Assembly (NCBI RefSeq): GCF_006170445.1
Contig: NZ_VCNA01000008.1
Location: 1-64,000, forward strand
Source of the DNA: Brevibacillus dissolubilis
GTDB lineage: Bacteria > Bacillota > Bacilli > Brevibacillales > Brevibacillaceae
Direction: 5' to 3'
Length of the DNA stretch: 64,000 nucleotides
The position numbers and the translations under genes are program-made. Below, one piece after another: positions 27,065 to 34,354 of this stretch (positions within the stretch are counted from its first letter, which is position 1; each line of letters begins with the position of its first letter). The notes under the pieces were generated by a model. The model did not search any database. It saw only the letters and a program-made list of their open reading frames with translations, and was not told where the DNA came from.

Positions 27065-27577
27065 ATGTGGAGAAAACTATACCGTAAACTAAAACTTGAA
27101 TATTATAAACTGGTTCGTATGAAGGGCGCCGCATCTTTTATTGCCCGTGGGTTTTCGATCGGAATGTTCATTGAGTTTATTACCCTGCCCACGATTGGCA
27201 CCGCTTTCCTTCTCCTTTATCCGCTGAATGTGTTGTTCCGCTCCAGCTTCTCCGCCTCTCTGATCGCTTTTGTAATTGGCAAAATTCTTCTTCCATTGTT
27301 TATGTATACGAATAAGCAGGTCGGTAATCTGGTCATGGGCAAACACATCGTGGAAGAACCTGTTCATCATGGTCACCATGCCCCACCGCTGTTTTCCGCT
27401 GATTGGTTCTATGACAAATGGGAGTGGTTCCTCAACTTCGGGATCACTTATCTGGTCGGCAGTGCGGTTGTCGGATTGGTCGTCGCGATCGCCAGCTACT
27501 TCTTGGTCTATGGTGCTTTGGTCTATTACCGCAAAAAACGGGCGAAGCGTACCGTCGTGGTCAACCGTTCGTCTTAA
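27065..27577 (+). CDS. DUF2062 membrane protein
   Basis: 170 residues. The DUF2062 signature GAASFIARGFSIGMFIEFITLPTIGTAFLLLYPLNVLFRSS is present in the first third. A second hydrophobic pair (LNFGITYLVGSAVVGLVVAIASYFLVYGALVYY) precedes a basic C-terminus. Family function is unknown; it is often near glycosyltransferases, but not here. Promoter at 26985-27014 and terminator at 27589-27645 make it monocistronic. Confidence 0.8.
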   Translation: MWRKLYRKLKLEYYKLVRMKGAASFIARGFSIGMFIEFITLPTIGTAFLLLYPLNVLFRSSFSASLIAFVIGKILLPLFMYTNKQVGNLVMGKHIVEEPVHHGHHAPPLFSADWFYDKWEWFLNFGITYLVGSAVVGLVVAIASYFLVYGALVYYRKKRAKRTVVVNRSS

Positions 27578-27588
27578 CTTACTCATAC

Positions 27589-27645
27589 ACCCCTTACCGA
27601 TCAGATTCTGGAGTATTTGTCCGGTCTGATTTGGAGGGGTTTTTG
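27589..27645 (+). terminator. Intrinsic terminator
   Basis: ACCCCT..GATCAGA / TCTGATT..AGGGGT stem followed by TTTTTG, downstream of the DUF2062 gene. Confidence 0.7.
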
Positions 27646-27688
27646 ATTTCTATCATGAATTTCTCTTTACGAAAAGGAGCCGCTTGAG

Positions 27689-28123
27689 ATGCAAGATCGT
27701 AAGACAGAGTATTTACAGGAATTTCAAACGATTTTTGAAGATGTATTCGTCAAAATGAAAAAGAAAACAGGTTTCCCCAAAACCGAGTACAAGCTGGCCA
27801 CTGGTCATATCTTCGTACTGCTCAATCTTGTACCTGATAAGGTCCGTACCGCTACCGAATTGGCTAACGCTCTCGGGGTAACCTCCGGCGCTGTAACCGG
27901 GTTGACCGATAAGCTCGTGTCCTTCGATCTGATCAACCGGGTCCGCTCCGAGGAAGACCGCCGAGTCGTCCAGTTCTCTCTGACCGAAAAAGGGATGGAT
28001 GTCGTCCATCAGGTCAGAAAGGATCGCGCCCAGACCTTCGTCAATCTGTTTTCCAACCTGCCTGAAGAAGATATCGTAACCATCGTAGAAGTGTTCAAGA
28101 AGCTGAACAGTGTGTTGGAGTAG
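27689..28123 (+). CDS. MarR-family transcriptional regulator
   Basis: 144 residues with the MarR winged helix: ATELANALGVTSGAVTGLTDKLVSFDLINRVRSEEDRRVVQFSLTEKG. The DR-R-V wing is intact. AAAAGGAG lies upstream of the ATG. It precedes a Fur-box-controlled heme oxygenase gene, but a terminator (28159-28197) separates the two, so shared function is not implied. Ligand unknown. Confidence 0.88.
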   Translation: MQDRKTEYLQEFQTIFEDVFVKMKKKTGFPKTEYKLATGHIFVLLNLVPDKVRTATELANALGVTSGAVTGLTDKLVSFDLINRVRSEEDRRVVQFSLTEKGMDVVHQVRKDRAQTFVNLFSNLPEEDIVTIVEVFKKLNSVLE

Positions 28124-28158
28124 TCATCCATCTATATTGGCGTTATGAAGAAAGAGTA

Positions 28159-28197
28159 AGGTTCCTCTGTTTGAAACATGAGGAGCCTTCTTTTTGT
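28159..28197 (+). terminator. Intrinsic terminator of the marR gene
   Basis: AAGG-TCCTC / GAGGA-CCTT hairpin followed by CTTTTTG. Confidence 0.65.
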
Positions 28198-28204
28198 TGC
28201 TTGT

Positions 28205-28219
28205 TGATAATGATTATCA
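28205..28219. promoter_or_regulatory. Fur box
   Basis: TGATAAT-G-ATTATCA, a perfect 7-1-7 Fur box as defined in Bacillus. It lies about 97 bases upstream of the heme monooxygenase start and predicts iron repression of that gene. Confidence 0.8.
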
Positions 28220-28260
28220 TTGACGAGGAGTGTTTCTTTGGTTTATCATGGAGGTGTCAG

Positions 28261-28281
28261 TTATTTTAGCGACTAAAATAA
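28261..28281. promoter_or_regulatory. Perfect 9-3-9 palindrome in the heme monooxygenase leader
   Basis: TTATTTTAG-CGA-CTAAAATAA lies between the Fur box and the ribosome site. As DNA it could be a second operator (the adjacent MarR protein is a candidate); as RNA it would be a weak AU stem. No T-run follows. Confidence 0.5.
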
Positions 28282-28315
28282 TTAGGTATCAAGATAAATA
28301 ACAGGAGGCTCCGCC

Positions 28316-28654
28316 ATGTTTGTTTCCCAAGCCAGCTTCGAGATTGACAAGAATCATGAAGACCGCCTCATCGCCAAAAGCCAAAAGAATCAAAAAGAAA
28401 TCGCCCAAGCAGACGGACTGATCTCCTACGAATGCTGGCGACGCGTCCATGCTGAGACCGTTGAATTTGTGTTTGTCTCCAAATGGAATGCGCAAGCCGA
28501 TTTTCAAAAATGGATCAGCCGGGAAGAGCATGTACAGGAGCATAAGGAGAAGTATAAAGAACAGAAGGCGTCTGGGGTAGAACCGCAGGTGAAGATGAAG
28601 AAGACGTTGAGTTTCTACGAAGTATTTGAGGCTTCTGGGGCATCTGCGGTGTAG
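28316..28654 (+). CDS. Heme-degrading monooxygenase, HmoA/IsdG type
   Basis: 112 residues of the antibiotic-biosynthesis-monooxygenase fold. The sequence VFVSKWNAQADFQKWISREEHVQEHK resembles HmoA of B. subtilis (the W-S..F...H segment around the heme pocket). These enzymes open heme to release iron. The Fur box at 28205-28219 supports iron-dependent control. CAGGAGG lies upstream of ATG 28316. Its stop codon is immediately followed by repeat element C on the same strand. Confidence 0.82.
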   Translation: MFVSQASFEIDKNHEDRLIAKSQKNQKEIAQADGLISYECWRRVHAETVEFVFVSKWNAQADFQKWISREEHVQEHKEKYKEQKASGVEPQVKMKKTLSFYEVFEASGASAV

Positions 28655-28877
28655 AGAGAAGCCGACTTTCAATCCGCTCGCCTTTTTGAAGCCCCAGAGG
28701 GGGTTGGAACTGTCCGCTCCGAATAATTCACTGGGAAGCATCGGGCAAAAAAGGTTTACTCGAAGATGATTAAAGTTTGCCCCGGAGTGTTTTCAGAGAA
28801 GTTGATTCCCAGTGAATCATTCGGAGCTAGGTGGGGGCTTCAAGGAGGCTTGCTGCTTGAAAGTCGTCTTCTCTCTG
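28653..28877 (+). ncRNA. Structured repeat element, copy C (unrecognised RNA family)
   Basis: The outer stem pairs AGAGAGAAG-CGACTTTCAA with its complement ending at 28876. A GAAGCCCC/GGGGCTTC stem and the motif AACTGTCCGCTCCGAA follow. A third stem, ATTCACTGGGAA/TTCCCAGTGAAT, encloses GGGCAAAAAAGG, TTTACTCGAAGA and GTTTGCCCC. It starts at the stop codon of the heme monooxygenase gene and reads in the same direction. Closest relative is copy D, which lies in inverse orientation 240 bp away. Confidence 0.7.
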
Positions 28878-29046
28878 CCAGCATTGGATGAAGGAAATAC
28901 TAAATGCCTTCATAAATGATTGGTAAGATGAAAGGCTGTTTTCGTAAAAGGAACGGTCTTTTCTTCATTCACTACCAGTGATTTTGTAGTATGTTTTAAG
29001 CCTTACAGTAGTATCTTTATCCGGATAAATTCTAACTGCTGATTAT

Positions 29047-29093
29047 ACAAGCCGTCCTCCCTCCTATCACATTTTCCTTTGGGGACGGCTTGT
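29047..29093 (+). terminator. Terminator in the spacer between copies C and D
   Basis: ACAAGCCGTCC/GGACGGCTTGT hairpin followed by TTATTTTTT. The 28878-29119 spacer holds no gene. It contains this terminator and a perfect palindrome TTTATCCGGATAAA at 29016-29029. The hairpin could end transcripts from copy C, or a small RNA starting in the spacer. Confidence 0.7.
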
Positions 29094-29119
29094 TTTATTT
29101 TTTGCCCCAAGCTACCGCT

Positions 29120-29352
29120 GGCTAGAGAGAAGACGGATTTCAAGCCGCAAGCCTACTTGAAGCCCCTCCCCAGCGAAGAATGATTCACTGGGAAAATGAC
29201 TTCCCTGCGGATTCTTCTGGGCAAACTTCAATCCTCTTCGAGTAAACCTTTTTTGCCCATTGTTTCCCAGTGAATCATTCGCAGCGGACAGTCCTACCCC
29301 CTTCGGGGCTTCAAAAAGGCGCGCGGATTGAAATCCGGCTTCTCTCAAGCCA
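29120..29352 (-). ncRNA. Structured repeat element, copy D (unrecognised RNA family)
   Basis: Read on the minus strand the outer stem is GAGAAGCCGGATTTCAA paired with TTGAAATCCGTCTTCTC. Inside come GAAGCCCC/GGGGCTTC, ACTGTCCGCTGCGAA, a stem GATTCACTGGGAAA/TTTCCCAGTGAATC, and a core GGGCAAAAAAGGTTTACTCG with GTTTGCCC. Compared with copy C, the outer stem has CGGA/TCCG in place of CGAC/GTCG. That is two paired, compensating changes. It lies downstream of the co-oriented 87-residue gene, beyond that gene's terminator. Confidence 0.7.
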
Positions 29353-29381
29353 CCCCACCAGCCTTGAGTCAAAAAAGTAAA

Positions 29382-29411
29382 AAAGACCGCTCCCCCAAAG
29401 GATCGGTCTTT
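29382..29411 (-). terminator. Intrinsic terminator of the 87-residue gene
   Basis: AAAGACCG/CGGTCTTT hairpin with a T-run on the minus strand. Confidence 0.75.
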
Positions 29412-29424
29412 CTTCATTCAAGAT

Positions 29425-29688
29425 TTACGCTTCTTCAGCAGCCTCTCTCGCACGCTCTTCTTCATAGCGTCTAAACGTGCCACCTTGGCGCAAGCTGTAC
29501 ATGATCTCGCTCACAGTAAAACGGTCATTGAGAAGTTCCAGGCAAGAATCGGCTTCTTCTTCGGTCAGGCCTGTAGCAATCAAGCTCTCACGGAGCAATA
29601 CGTCATTGGGACGACGGAAGTAAGATTGCAGAGTGCGCTGTACGCGTCCTTCGAAACTGGTTCTAAGGAGCAGCTCTGTCGTTGACAT
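29425..29688 (-). CDS. Hypothetical protein (87 aa)
   Basis: A helical, charged 87-residue protein (RTSFEGRVQRTLQSYFRRPND, LTEEEADSCLELLNDRFTVSEIMYSL, RRYEEERAREAAEEA). AAAGAGGTGG precedes the ATG. No known domain. It has its own terminator and lies upstream of repeat element D on the same strand. Confidence 0.6.
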   Translation of the reverse strand: MSTTELLLRTSFEGRVQRTLQSYFRRPNDVLLRESLIATGLTEEEADSCLELLNDRFTVSEIMYSLRQGGTFRRYEEERAREAAEEA

Positions 29689-29758
29689 GTTCTTCCACCT
29701 CTTTTAAGCAGTCTATTCTCTATTATGTACCAAATGGTCAAAAGAAATCAATGATTTA

Positions 29759-30601
29759 TCAACTTTTCTTGCTAATATGCTCCATCAACAAATTCATGTT
29801 GTCCAGATGACGCTGGATAAACTCGCCTTGGATCATGTTTTCAGCATATCGGATCCCGCCAAACGCTTCCTTGATTGCCTCTTCAGACAGCCCATTCGCC
29901 ACACCCTGCACAACCGCTTCGCGCGTCTCCTCCAGATAACGCCGATCCTGATCAATACGCCGCAGCATTTCTCTTTTTTCCGTTGTGGGGTTGCCGTGAC
30001 CAGGGATCAGCAGCTCCACCAGATCCGCTGTGACCAATTCCTCCATCTGGGTCAGTGTTGCCAGATATTCCTCATAGCTGTGGTAGACAAACGGAAATTC
30101 CATGTCAGAAAGAATATCCCCCACAACCAAGGTTTTATGGCTATGTATATAGGTAGCAATCATATCATCCACATGGCCGGGAACCGGGTAGAAGGTCGTC
30201 TTCCACTCCCCGACTTCTTCTACACCCTCAATCACACGGTCAATCCGGGGAATCTGGAGCGCTTCAGGACGCATCACGTAATACCGCTCATCAAAACGTC
30301 GGGCACTCTCGATCTGCCCCTCTAGTCGGCCCTCCGCCAGAATACGCTTGTGAGCCACCACGGTCGCATCTGCAAACAACGGATATCCCACGATATGATC
30401 CCAGTCCCCATGCGTCAGCACGAGGATCAGCTCGCGGCCGCGCCGGATTTCGTTGACATAGTCAGCAATGGCGTCCAGCTCGTTTGGAAAATAAGCCGGA
30501 TCAAACAAAAAAATCCGTTCCCCCTCCTCTACAACCGTCGAGCAGGTCTGCCAGATCACACTGGTAAAGACGGTAACCTCTCCAAAGCTCTGTCTTTGCA
30601 T
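29759..30601 (-). CDS. Metallo-beta-lactamase-fold hydrolase with altered zinc motif
   Basis: 280 residues. The fold is clear: IFLFDPAYFPNELDAIADYV, LVLTHGDWDHIVGYPLFAD, VPGHVDDMIATYI, LVVGDILSD and LLIPGHGNPT. The usual HxHxDH is HGDWDH, so the second histidine is aspartate. Such variants keep a metal site in some subfamilies, but the reaction cannot be named. GGGGGAGGAAG precedes ATG 30601, chosen over 30673. Confidence 0.75.
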   Translation of the reverse strand: MQRQSFGEVTVFTSVIWQTCSTVVEEGERIFLFDPAYFPNELDAIADYVNEIRRGRELILVLTHGDWDHIVGYPLFADATVVAHKRILAEGRLEGQIESARRFDERYYVMRPEALQIPRIDRVIEGVEEVGEWKTTFYPVPGHVDDMIATYIHSHKTLVVGDILSDMEFPFVYHSYEEYLATLTQMEELVTADLVELLIPGHGNPTTEKREMLRRIDQDRRYLEETREAVVQGVANGLSEEAIKEAFGGIRYAENMIQGEFIQRHLDNMNLLMEHISKKS

Positions 30602-30741
30602 CGTCGCTTCCTCCCCCTTTTTGCATCCTGTCTGTACGCAGGAAAGCCCGTCCCTTATCCTATCATGAACCATGAAAAAAGGTAAGCTGGCGGATTCCCC
30701 GGGCTTACCCCATTCACAGACATGAAATTGTTTGGTACTAC

Positions 30742-30909
30742 TTAATTGGAATTGCCGGAGTACGCGTGCATCATTTCTTCGATCATCTGTACATCGTTCT
30801 CCAAATCACGAATATCTTCTTCGATCATCTTCTTGAGGTGCTGCTTCTCACGGAGTACTTTGCGGGTCTGCTCCAGACGCTCTTTCATGTCGAAAACACC
30901 GAGATACAA
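30742..30909 (-). CDS. Small coiled-coil protein (55 aa, TTG start)
   Basis: A short helical protein, MKERLEQTRKVLREKQHLKK then IEEDIRDLENDVQMIEEMM. The most plausible start is TTG 30909, 8 bases after GGGAGGG. ATG at 30888 and 30942 lack ribosome sites. Function not recognised. Confidence 0.5.
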   Translation of the reverse strand: MYLGVFDMKERLEQTRKVLREKQHLKKMIEEDIRDLENDVQMIEEMMHAYSGNSN

Positions 30910-30994
30910 TTTAAGTTCCCTCCCTATGTAAAGTCCGATCATTACGCTTACATTTTATGCGTTCGGGAACATATTGTTGACAGAAATAAGTTCG

Positions 30995-31342
30995 TTATTG
31001 CGTTTGAAATTTCGCAAGCTCGGCACGCAGGCGGTACACTTCTTCTTGGAGTGCGCGTTTTTCTAGGCGATCAATCTCTTCGTCCAAATTACGATTATTC
31101 GGCTGTACCCCGAATCCGTCATCGGTAAACGGCATACGGCCAAAGGATGTCCACTCTGGCTGTTCCTTAGGCATCAGGAAGGCCAGCATCAGGTACACCA
31201 CAACCGGAATACCGGTAAAAATGGTCAGGAAAATCACAGCAATCCGCACCAGTGTGGAATCTACGTTGATAAAACGGGCGATCCCCCCGCAGACACCAAA
31301 AATTCTTTTGTCATCCATTGAGCGATAAAGACGATTCATCAT
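30995..31342 (-). CDS. PspC-domain membrane protein
   Basis: 115 residues. The PspC domain (LYRSMDDKRIFGVCGGIARFINVDSTLVRIAVIFLTIFTGIPVVVYLMLAFLMP) carries the conserved GVCGGIA and V-R-A segments and a membrane helix. The C-terminal part is a coiled coil (DEEIDRLEKRALQEEVYRLRAEL). PspC proteins respond to envelope stress. No PspA gene is nearby. Confidence 0.85.
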   Translation of the reverse strand: MMNRLYRSMDDKRIFGVCGGIARFINVDSTLVRIAVIFLTIFTGIPVVVYLMLAFLMPKEQPEWTSFGRMPFTDDGFGVQPNNRNLDEEIDRLEKRALQEEVYRLRAELAKFQTQ

Positions 31343-31524
31343 AAATCCTTCCTTTCATCTGTTTCCGTTGTCTTTATCATAGCTCACAGCAGGTCTCGTC
31401 AAAACTGGCTAGGGTGGGATTGTGCCTCCGTCTCAGGTCGGAGAGAGGCATCGGACTGGCACGCCCGCAGATGTCTTGTTATCGTCTCTTCCATGATTCA
31501 GCCTCGGATGTACTCACCGATCCG

Positions 31525-31905
31525 TTAGTCCACATACTCAGCCTGATACGAGTTCTCCCCTGCATGGACAGACAGCATGGTATTCGCATAGCCGACCAGC
31601 CGATTGACCAGCTCCTCCACGACAGCGTACACCAGCGGCTGCAGGCTCGGCTCATACAGCTTGGGATCATCGAAGATCACCGTCGTGTTGATAAAAATCT
31701 CCTTGTTCCCCTGAAGATCGTAGTGAACAATCACCTTGCCCGCCGCCCCTTGTGTAGCCGGATCTTTAAAGCCTGGCAGGAACACGTACCACTCCTCCGC
31801 CGTGGCTGAGCGAAAATTTTTGGTGAAAACGAGTCCGCGAATCACTTCTTCGGTCTGCTCCCGCAAGGCCGGGGACATGAGTTGGATGAGGTTTTCTTTT
31901 GACAT
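31525..31905 (-). CDS. Hypothetical protein (126 aa)
   Basis: A soluble alpha/beta protein with no motif I recognise (EEWYVFLPGFKDPATQGAAGK, EIFINTTVIFDDPKLYEPSLQPLVYAVVEELVNRL). AAAAGGAGCGG precedes the ATG. It is a single gene, divergent from the lipoprotein gene at 32078. The 31343-31524 stretch downstream holds no clear feature. Confidence 0.6.
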   Translation of the reverse strand: MSKENLIQLMSPALREQTEEVIRGLVFTKNFRSATAEEWYVFLPGFKDPATQGAAGKVIVHYDLQGNKEIFINTTVIFDDPKLYEPSLQPLVYAVVEELVNRLVGYANTMLSVHAGENSYQAEYVD

Positions 31906-32077
31906 GACGGTCCGCTCCTTTTATGGTAATAAGTCCTGTTGATCTGTGCTGCTTAGGATTCTTCCAATCGGTCTGTGTTAGTCGATTTCTTTTGGACAGG
32001 ATGAGCGTGAACGTATGCATGGTATATCTGGTATGAAACCCCCGCAGGATGATCAGGCTAAGGCTGAGGTGATTGGT

Positions 32078-32395
32078 GTGAAAAAGAAGCCAAGACGGAC
32101 TCCCCGTGCCGTGTATACATATGGATGTATGATACTCACCGCTGCCGTCGTGCTTTCCGGTTGCGGGAATACTGCCCGAACACAAGGCACAGGACAGAAC
32201 GGAGCGACGGTTAAGAGCGATCCAAACGTGTATTTTCTCCAAAGTGACGTCCCGCCGCGTATGGATATTCAGGGGAACCAGACGCCCTATGGGACACCGG
32301 CTAATTTTGGTACCGGGTCGGATTATGGGCGGTTCATCCGGCCTGATGCGGTATCCGATTATACTGGGGTTGATTTTGGAGTCAGCCAGCATTAA
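32078..32395 (+). CDS. Small lipoprotein (105 aa)
   Basis: GTG start with GAGGTG 6 bases upstream. A basic head (KKKPRRTPRAVYTYG) is followed by a hydrophobic stretch and the lipobox VVLSGC, so the mature protein should be lipidated at that cysteine. The mature part is short, polar and Gly/Asp-rich with no known domain. A terminator follows at 32415. Confidence 0.65.
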   Translation: MKKKPRRTPRAVYTYGCMILTAAVVLSGCGNTARTQGTGQNGATVKSDPNVYFLQSDVPPRMDIQGNQTPYGTPANFGTGSDYGRFIRPDAVSDYTGVDFGVSQH

Positions 32396-32414
32396 AAACA
32401 GACCGGCATAAGAA

Positions 32415-32446
32415 AAAGCATGGGATATGGCTCCCATGCTTTTTTC
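32415..32446 (+). terminator. Bidirectional intrinsic terminator
   Basis: AAAGCATGGGA/TCCCATGCTTTTTT hairpin between the lipoprotein gene and the convergent flavin reductase gene. Confidence 0.85.
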
Positions 32447-32459
32447 CTGTTCACAGCCA

Positions 32460-33083
32460 TTATTCTTTCTTCTCATATACCCCACGAGGACGGTCAAACA
32501 TCTCCCCGATGGTCGCATACGTCAAACCCGCGAGGCGGCTGACCGGCTGGAACTTCGCGGTGTCGATTTTGCCGTCAAAATACAGCTCATCGTCCACATG
32601 CACATGCACGACTTCCCCGATGATCAGATCAGAAGCGATGTTATCCCCATCACCCAGATGCACGATCTGGTTCAGCTTGCATTCAAAATGAACGCGGGAC
32701 TCGGCCATGCGTGGCACCTGCACCGCTTTGGACGGTTGTGGTGTGAGACCGATCTCCTCCACTTCGCTGATCTCAGGCGGATAGTCGGCGGATGATTGGT
32801 TGACCGCTTCGACATTGTGGATATCCACCATATTGACGACGAACTCGCCCAGCTCTTGGATATTGCGCGCGGTGTCCTTCATCACGCCACCCGGCTTGCG
32901 GGCGACTGCGATGGAGATCATCATCGGCTCGATGCAGGCTACATTAAAATAGCTGAAGGGAGCGACGTTGACCACACCGTCTTTGCTCGAAGAGGAGACC
33001 CAAGCGATCGGACGCGGTACGACACCGCCGATCAGCAGTTTGTATTTTTCTTGGCGTCCCAGGTCTTGCACATTGATTTCCAC
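32460..33083 (-). CDS. Flavin reductase-like (FMN-binding split-barrel) protein
   Basis: 207 residues. The flavin-reductase-like fold shows LLIGGVVPRPIAWVSSSSKDGVVNVAPFSYFNVACIEPMMISIA and the later GEVVHVHVDD. Members supply reduced FMN or act as oxidoreductases. GTG 33083 is the start (GGAGGGG 9 bases upstream). It is third in a run with hmgA and the fumarylacetoacetase-family gene, which suggests a role in aromatic amino acid breakdown. The exact substrate is not shown. Confidence 0.8.
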   Translation of the reverse strand: MEINVQDLGRQEKYKLLIGGVVPRPIAWVSSSSKDGVVNVAPFSYFNVACIEPMMISIAVARKPGGVMKDTARNIQELGEFVVNMVDIHNVEAVNQSSADYPPEISEVEEIGLTPQPSKAVQVPRMAESRVHFECKLNQIVHLGDGDNIASDLIIGEVVHVHVDDELYFDGKIDTAKFQPVSRLAGLTYATIGEMFDRPRGVYEKKE

Positions 33084-33164
33084 GGATGATTCCCCTCCTT
33101 GACGCTGCCACAGCATGCCCCAAATCGGTGCATGCCGGCAGCACCTCGTTCCAACTACAGCTTC

Positions 33165-34328
33165 TTAGTCCTTGGACGGAAGCCAGCTGTACATATAATT
33201 GTTATCCTCGACAGCAATTGCTGTCTTGGTGACTTTCAGCGGGTTGAAGGTGTCGACCATGACCGCCAGCTCTTGGGTTTCTTTTTTGCCGATGGAAGCT
33301 TCGATCTTGCCTGGATGCGGGCCATGCGGGATGCCCATCGGGTGCAGCGTGAGGGAGCCTTCCTTGACCCCTTTGCGGCTCATAAAATTACCGTCGACGT
33401 AGTAGAGCACCTCATCACTCTCCACGTTGCTGTGGTAGTATGGGGCCGGGATCGCCTGTGGATGGTAATCATAGAGACGCGGCACGAAGGAGCAGATGAC
33501 GAAGTTCGGACCGGCAAACATCTGGTGGACCGGTGGTGGTTGGTGGATGCGGCCTGTTATTGGCTCAAAATCGTGGATAGAGATCGCATATGGATAGAGA
33601 TACCCGTCCCAGCCTACTACATCAAGCGGATGGAAGTCAAAGGTGTAGGAGTACAGCGTGTTGTTCTGTTTCACGCGCACTTCGTAAGAGCCCTCTTCGG
33701 TATAGGTCTCCAGCTTCTCTGGCACACGCATGTCGCGCTCACAGAACGGAGAATGCTCCAGGAGCTGGCCGTGCTCGTTGCGGTAGCGCTTCGGCGGCAC
33801 AATCTCATTCTGTGCCTCGATGACGAAGAAACGGCTGTTGTTATCGTTCGGTACGACACGGTAGGTAGTACCGATCGGAATCACCAGATAGTCGCCTTCA
33901 CGGTAGCTGAGCGTACCAAAAATCGTCTCCAGTTTCCCCTCGCCTTTGTGGACGAACAGCACCTCGTCACCTTCGGAGTTGCGGTAGAAATAGTCCATCG
34001 GCTCAGTCGGAGAAACCACGCCAAGCACGACATCGTTATTGCCCATCAGATAGCGGCGGCCCATCACCGGGTCTCCACCAGCAGGCATATCAAAGGTAAA
34101 GAAATGCTGGTGCTTTAGCTCTTCACGCTCCACATATTCCATATCAAGCGTAGCGAATTTACGCACATTGGTTACTTGTGTCGGCGGGTTGTGGTGATAC
34201 AGAATCGATTGGATGCCAGAGAAGCCTTTTGTCCCCATCAACTGCTCACGGTACAGCTCGCCATTAGGCTTGTAAAACGTGGTGTGACGCTTCTGCGGCA
34301 CTTCCCCCATACGCAGGTAAAACGGCAT
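33165..34328 (-). CDS. hmgA: Homogentisate 1,2-dioxygenase
   Basis: 387 residues. Cupin-type iron-binding sequence appears in the C-terminal half: HQMFAGPNFVICSFVPRLYDYHPQAIPAPYYHSNVESDEVLYYVDG and LHPMGIPHGPHPG. These hold the His/Glu ligands of homogentisate dioxygenase. It opens homogentisate, the central intermediate of tyrosine and phenylalanine catabolism, to maleylacetoacetate. GAGGAGG precedes ATG 34328. The next enzyme (hydrolase at 34355) lies directly upstream; a maleylacetoacetate isomerase is not in the window. Confidence 0.92.
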   Translation of the reverse strand: MPFYLRMGEVPQKRHTTFYKPNGELYREQLMGTKGFSGIQSILYHHNPPTQVTNVRKFATLDMEYVEREELKHQHFFTFDMPAGGDPVMGRRYLMGNNDVVLGVVSPTEPMDYFYRNSEGDEVLFVHKGEGKLETIFGTLSYREGDYLVIPIGTTYRVVPNDNNSRFFVIEAQNEIVPPKRYRNEHGQLLEHSPFCERDMRVPEKLETYTEEGSYEVRVKQNNTLYSYTFDFHPLDVVGWDGYLYPYAISIHDFEPITGRIHQPPPVHQMFAGPNFVICSFVPRLYDYHPQAIPAPYYHSNVESDEVLYYVDGNFMSRKGVKEGSLTLHPMGIPHGPHPGKIEASIGKKETQELAVMVDTFNPLKVTKTAIAVEDNNYMYSWLPSKD

Positions 34329-34354
34329 ATCGTTTCCTCCTCTTGTTTTCTTTA

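Noticed and set aside
28888-28926. 12-codon ORF after element C
   Set aside because: No ribosome site, too short, and not supported by context.
6930-29352. CRISPR array or IscB/TnpB guide RNA for elements A to D
   Set aside because: No regular direct repeats with spacers, and no IscB, TnpB or Cas gene in the window. A free-standing omega-RNA cannot be excluded, but nothing here supports it.
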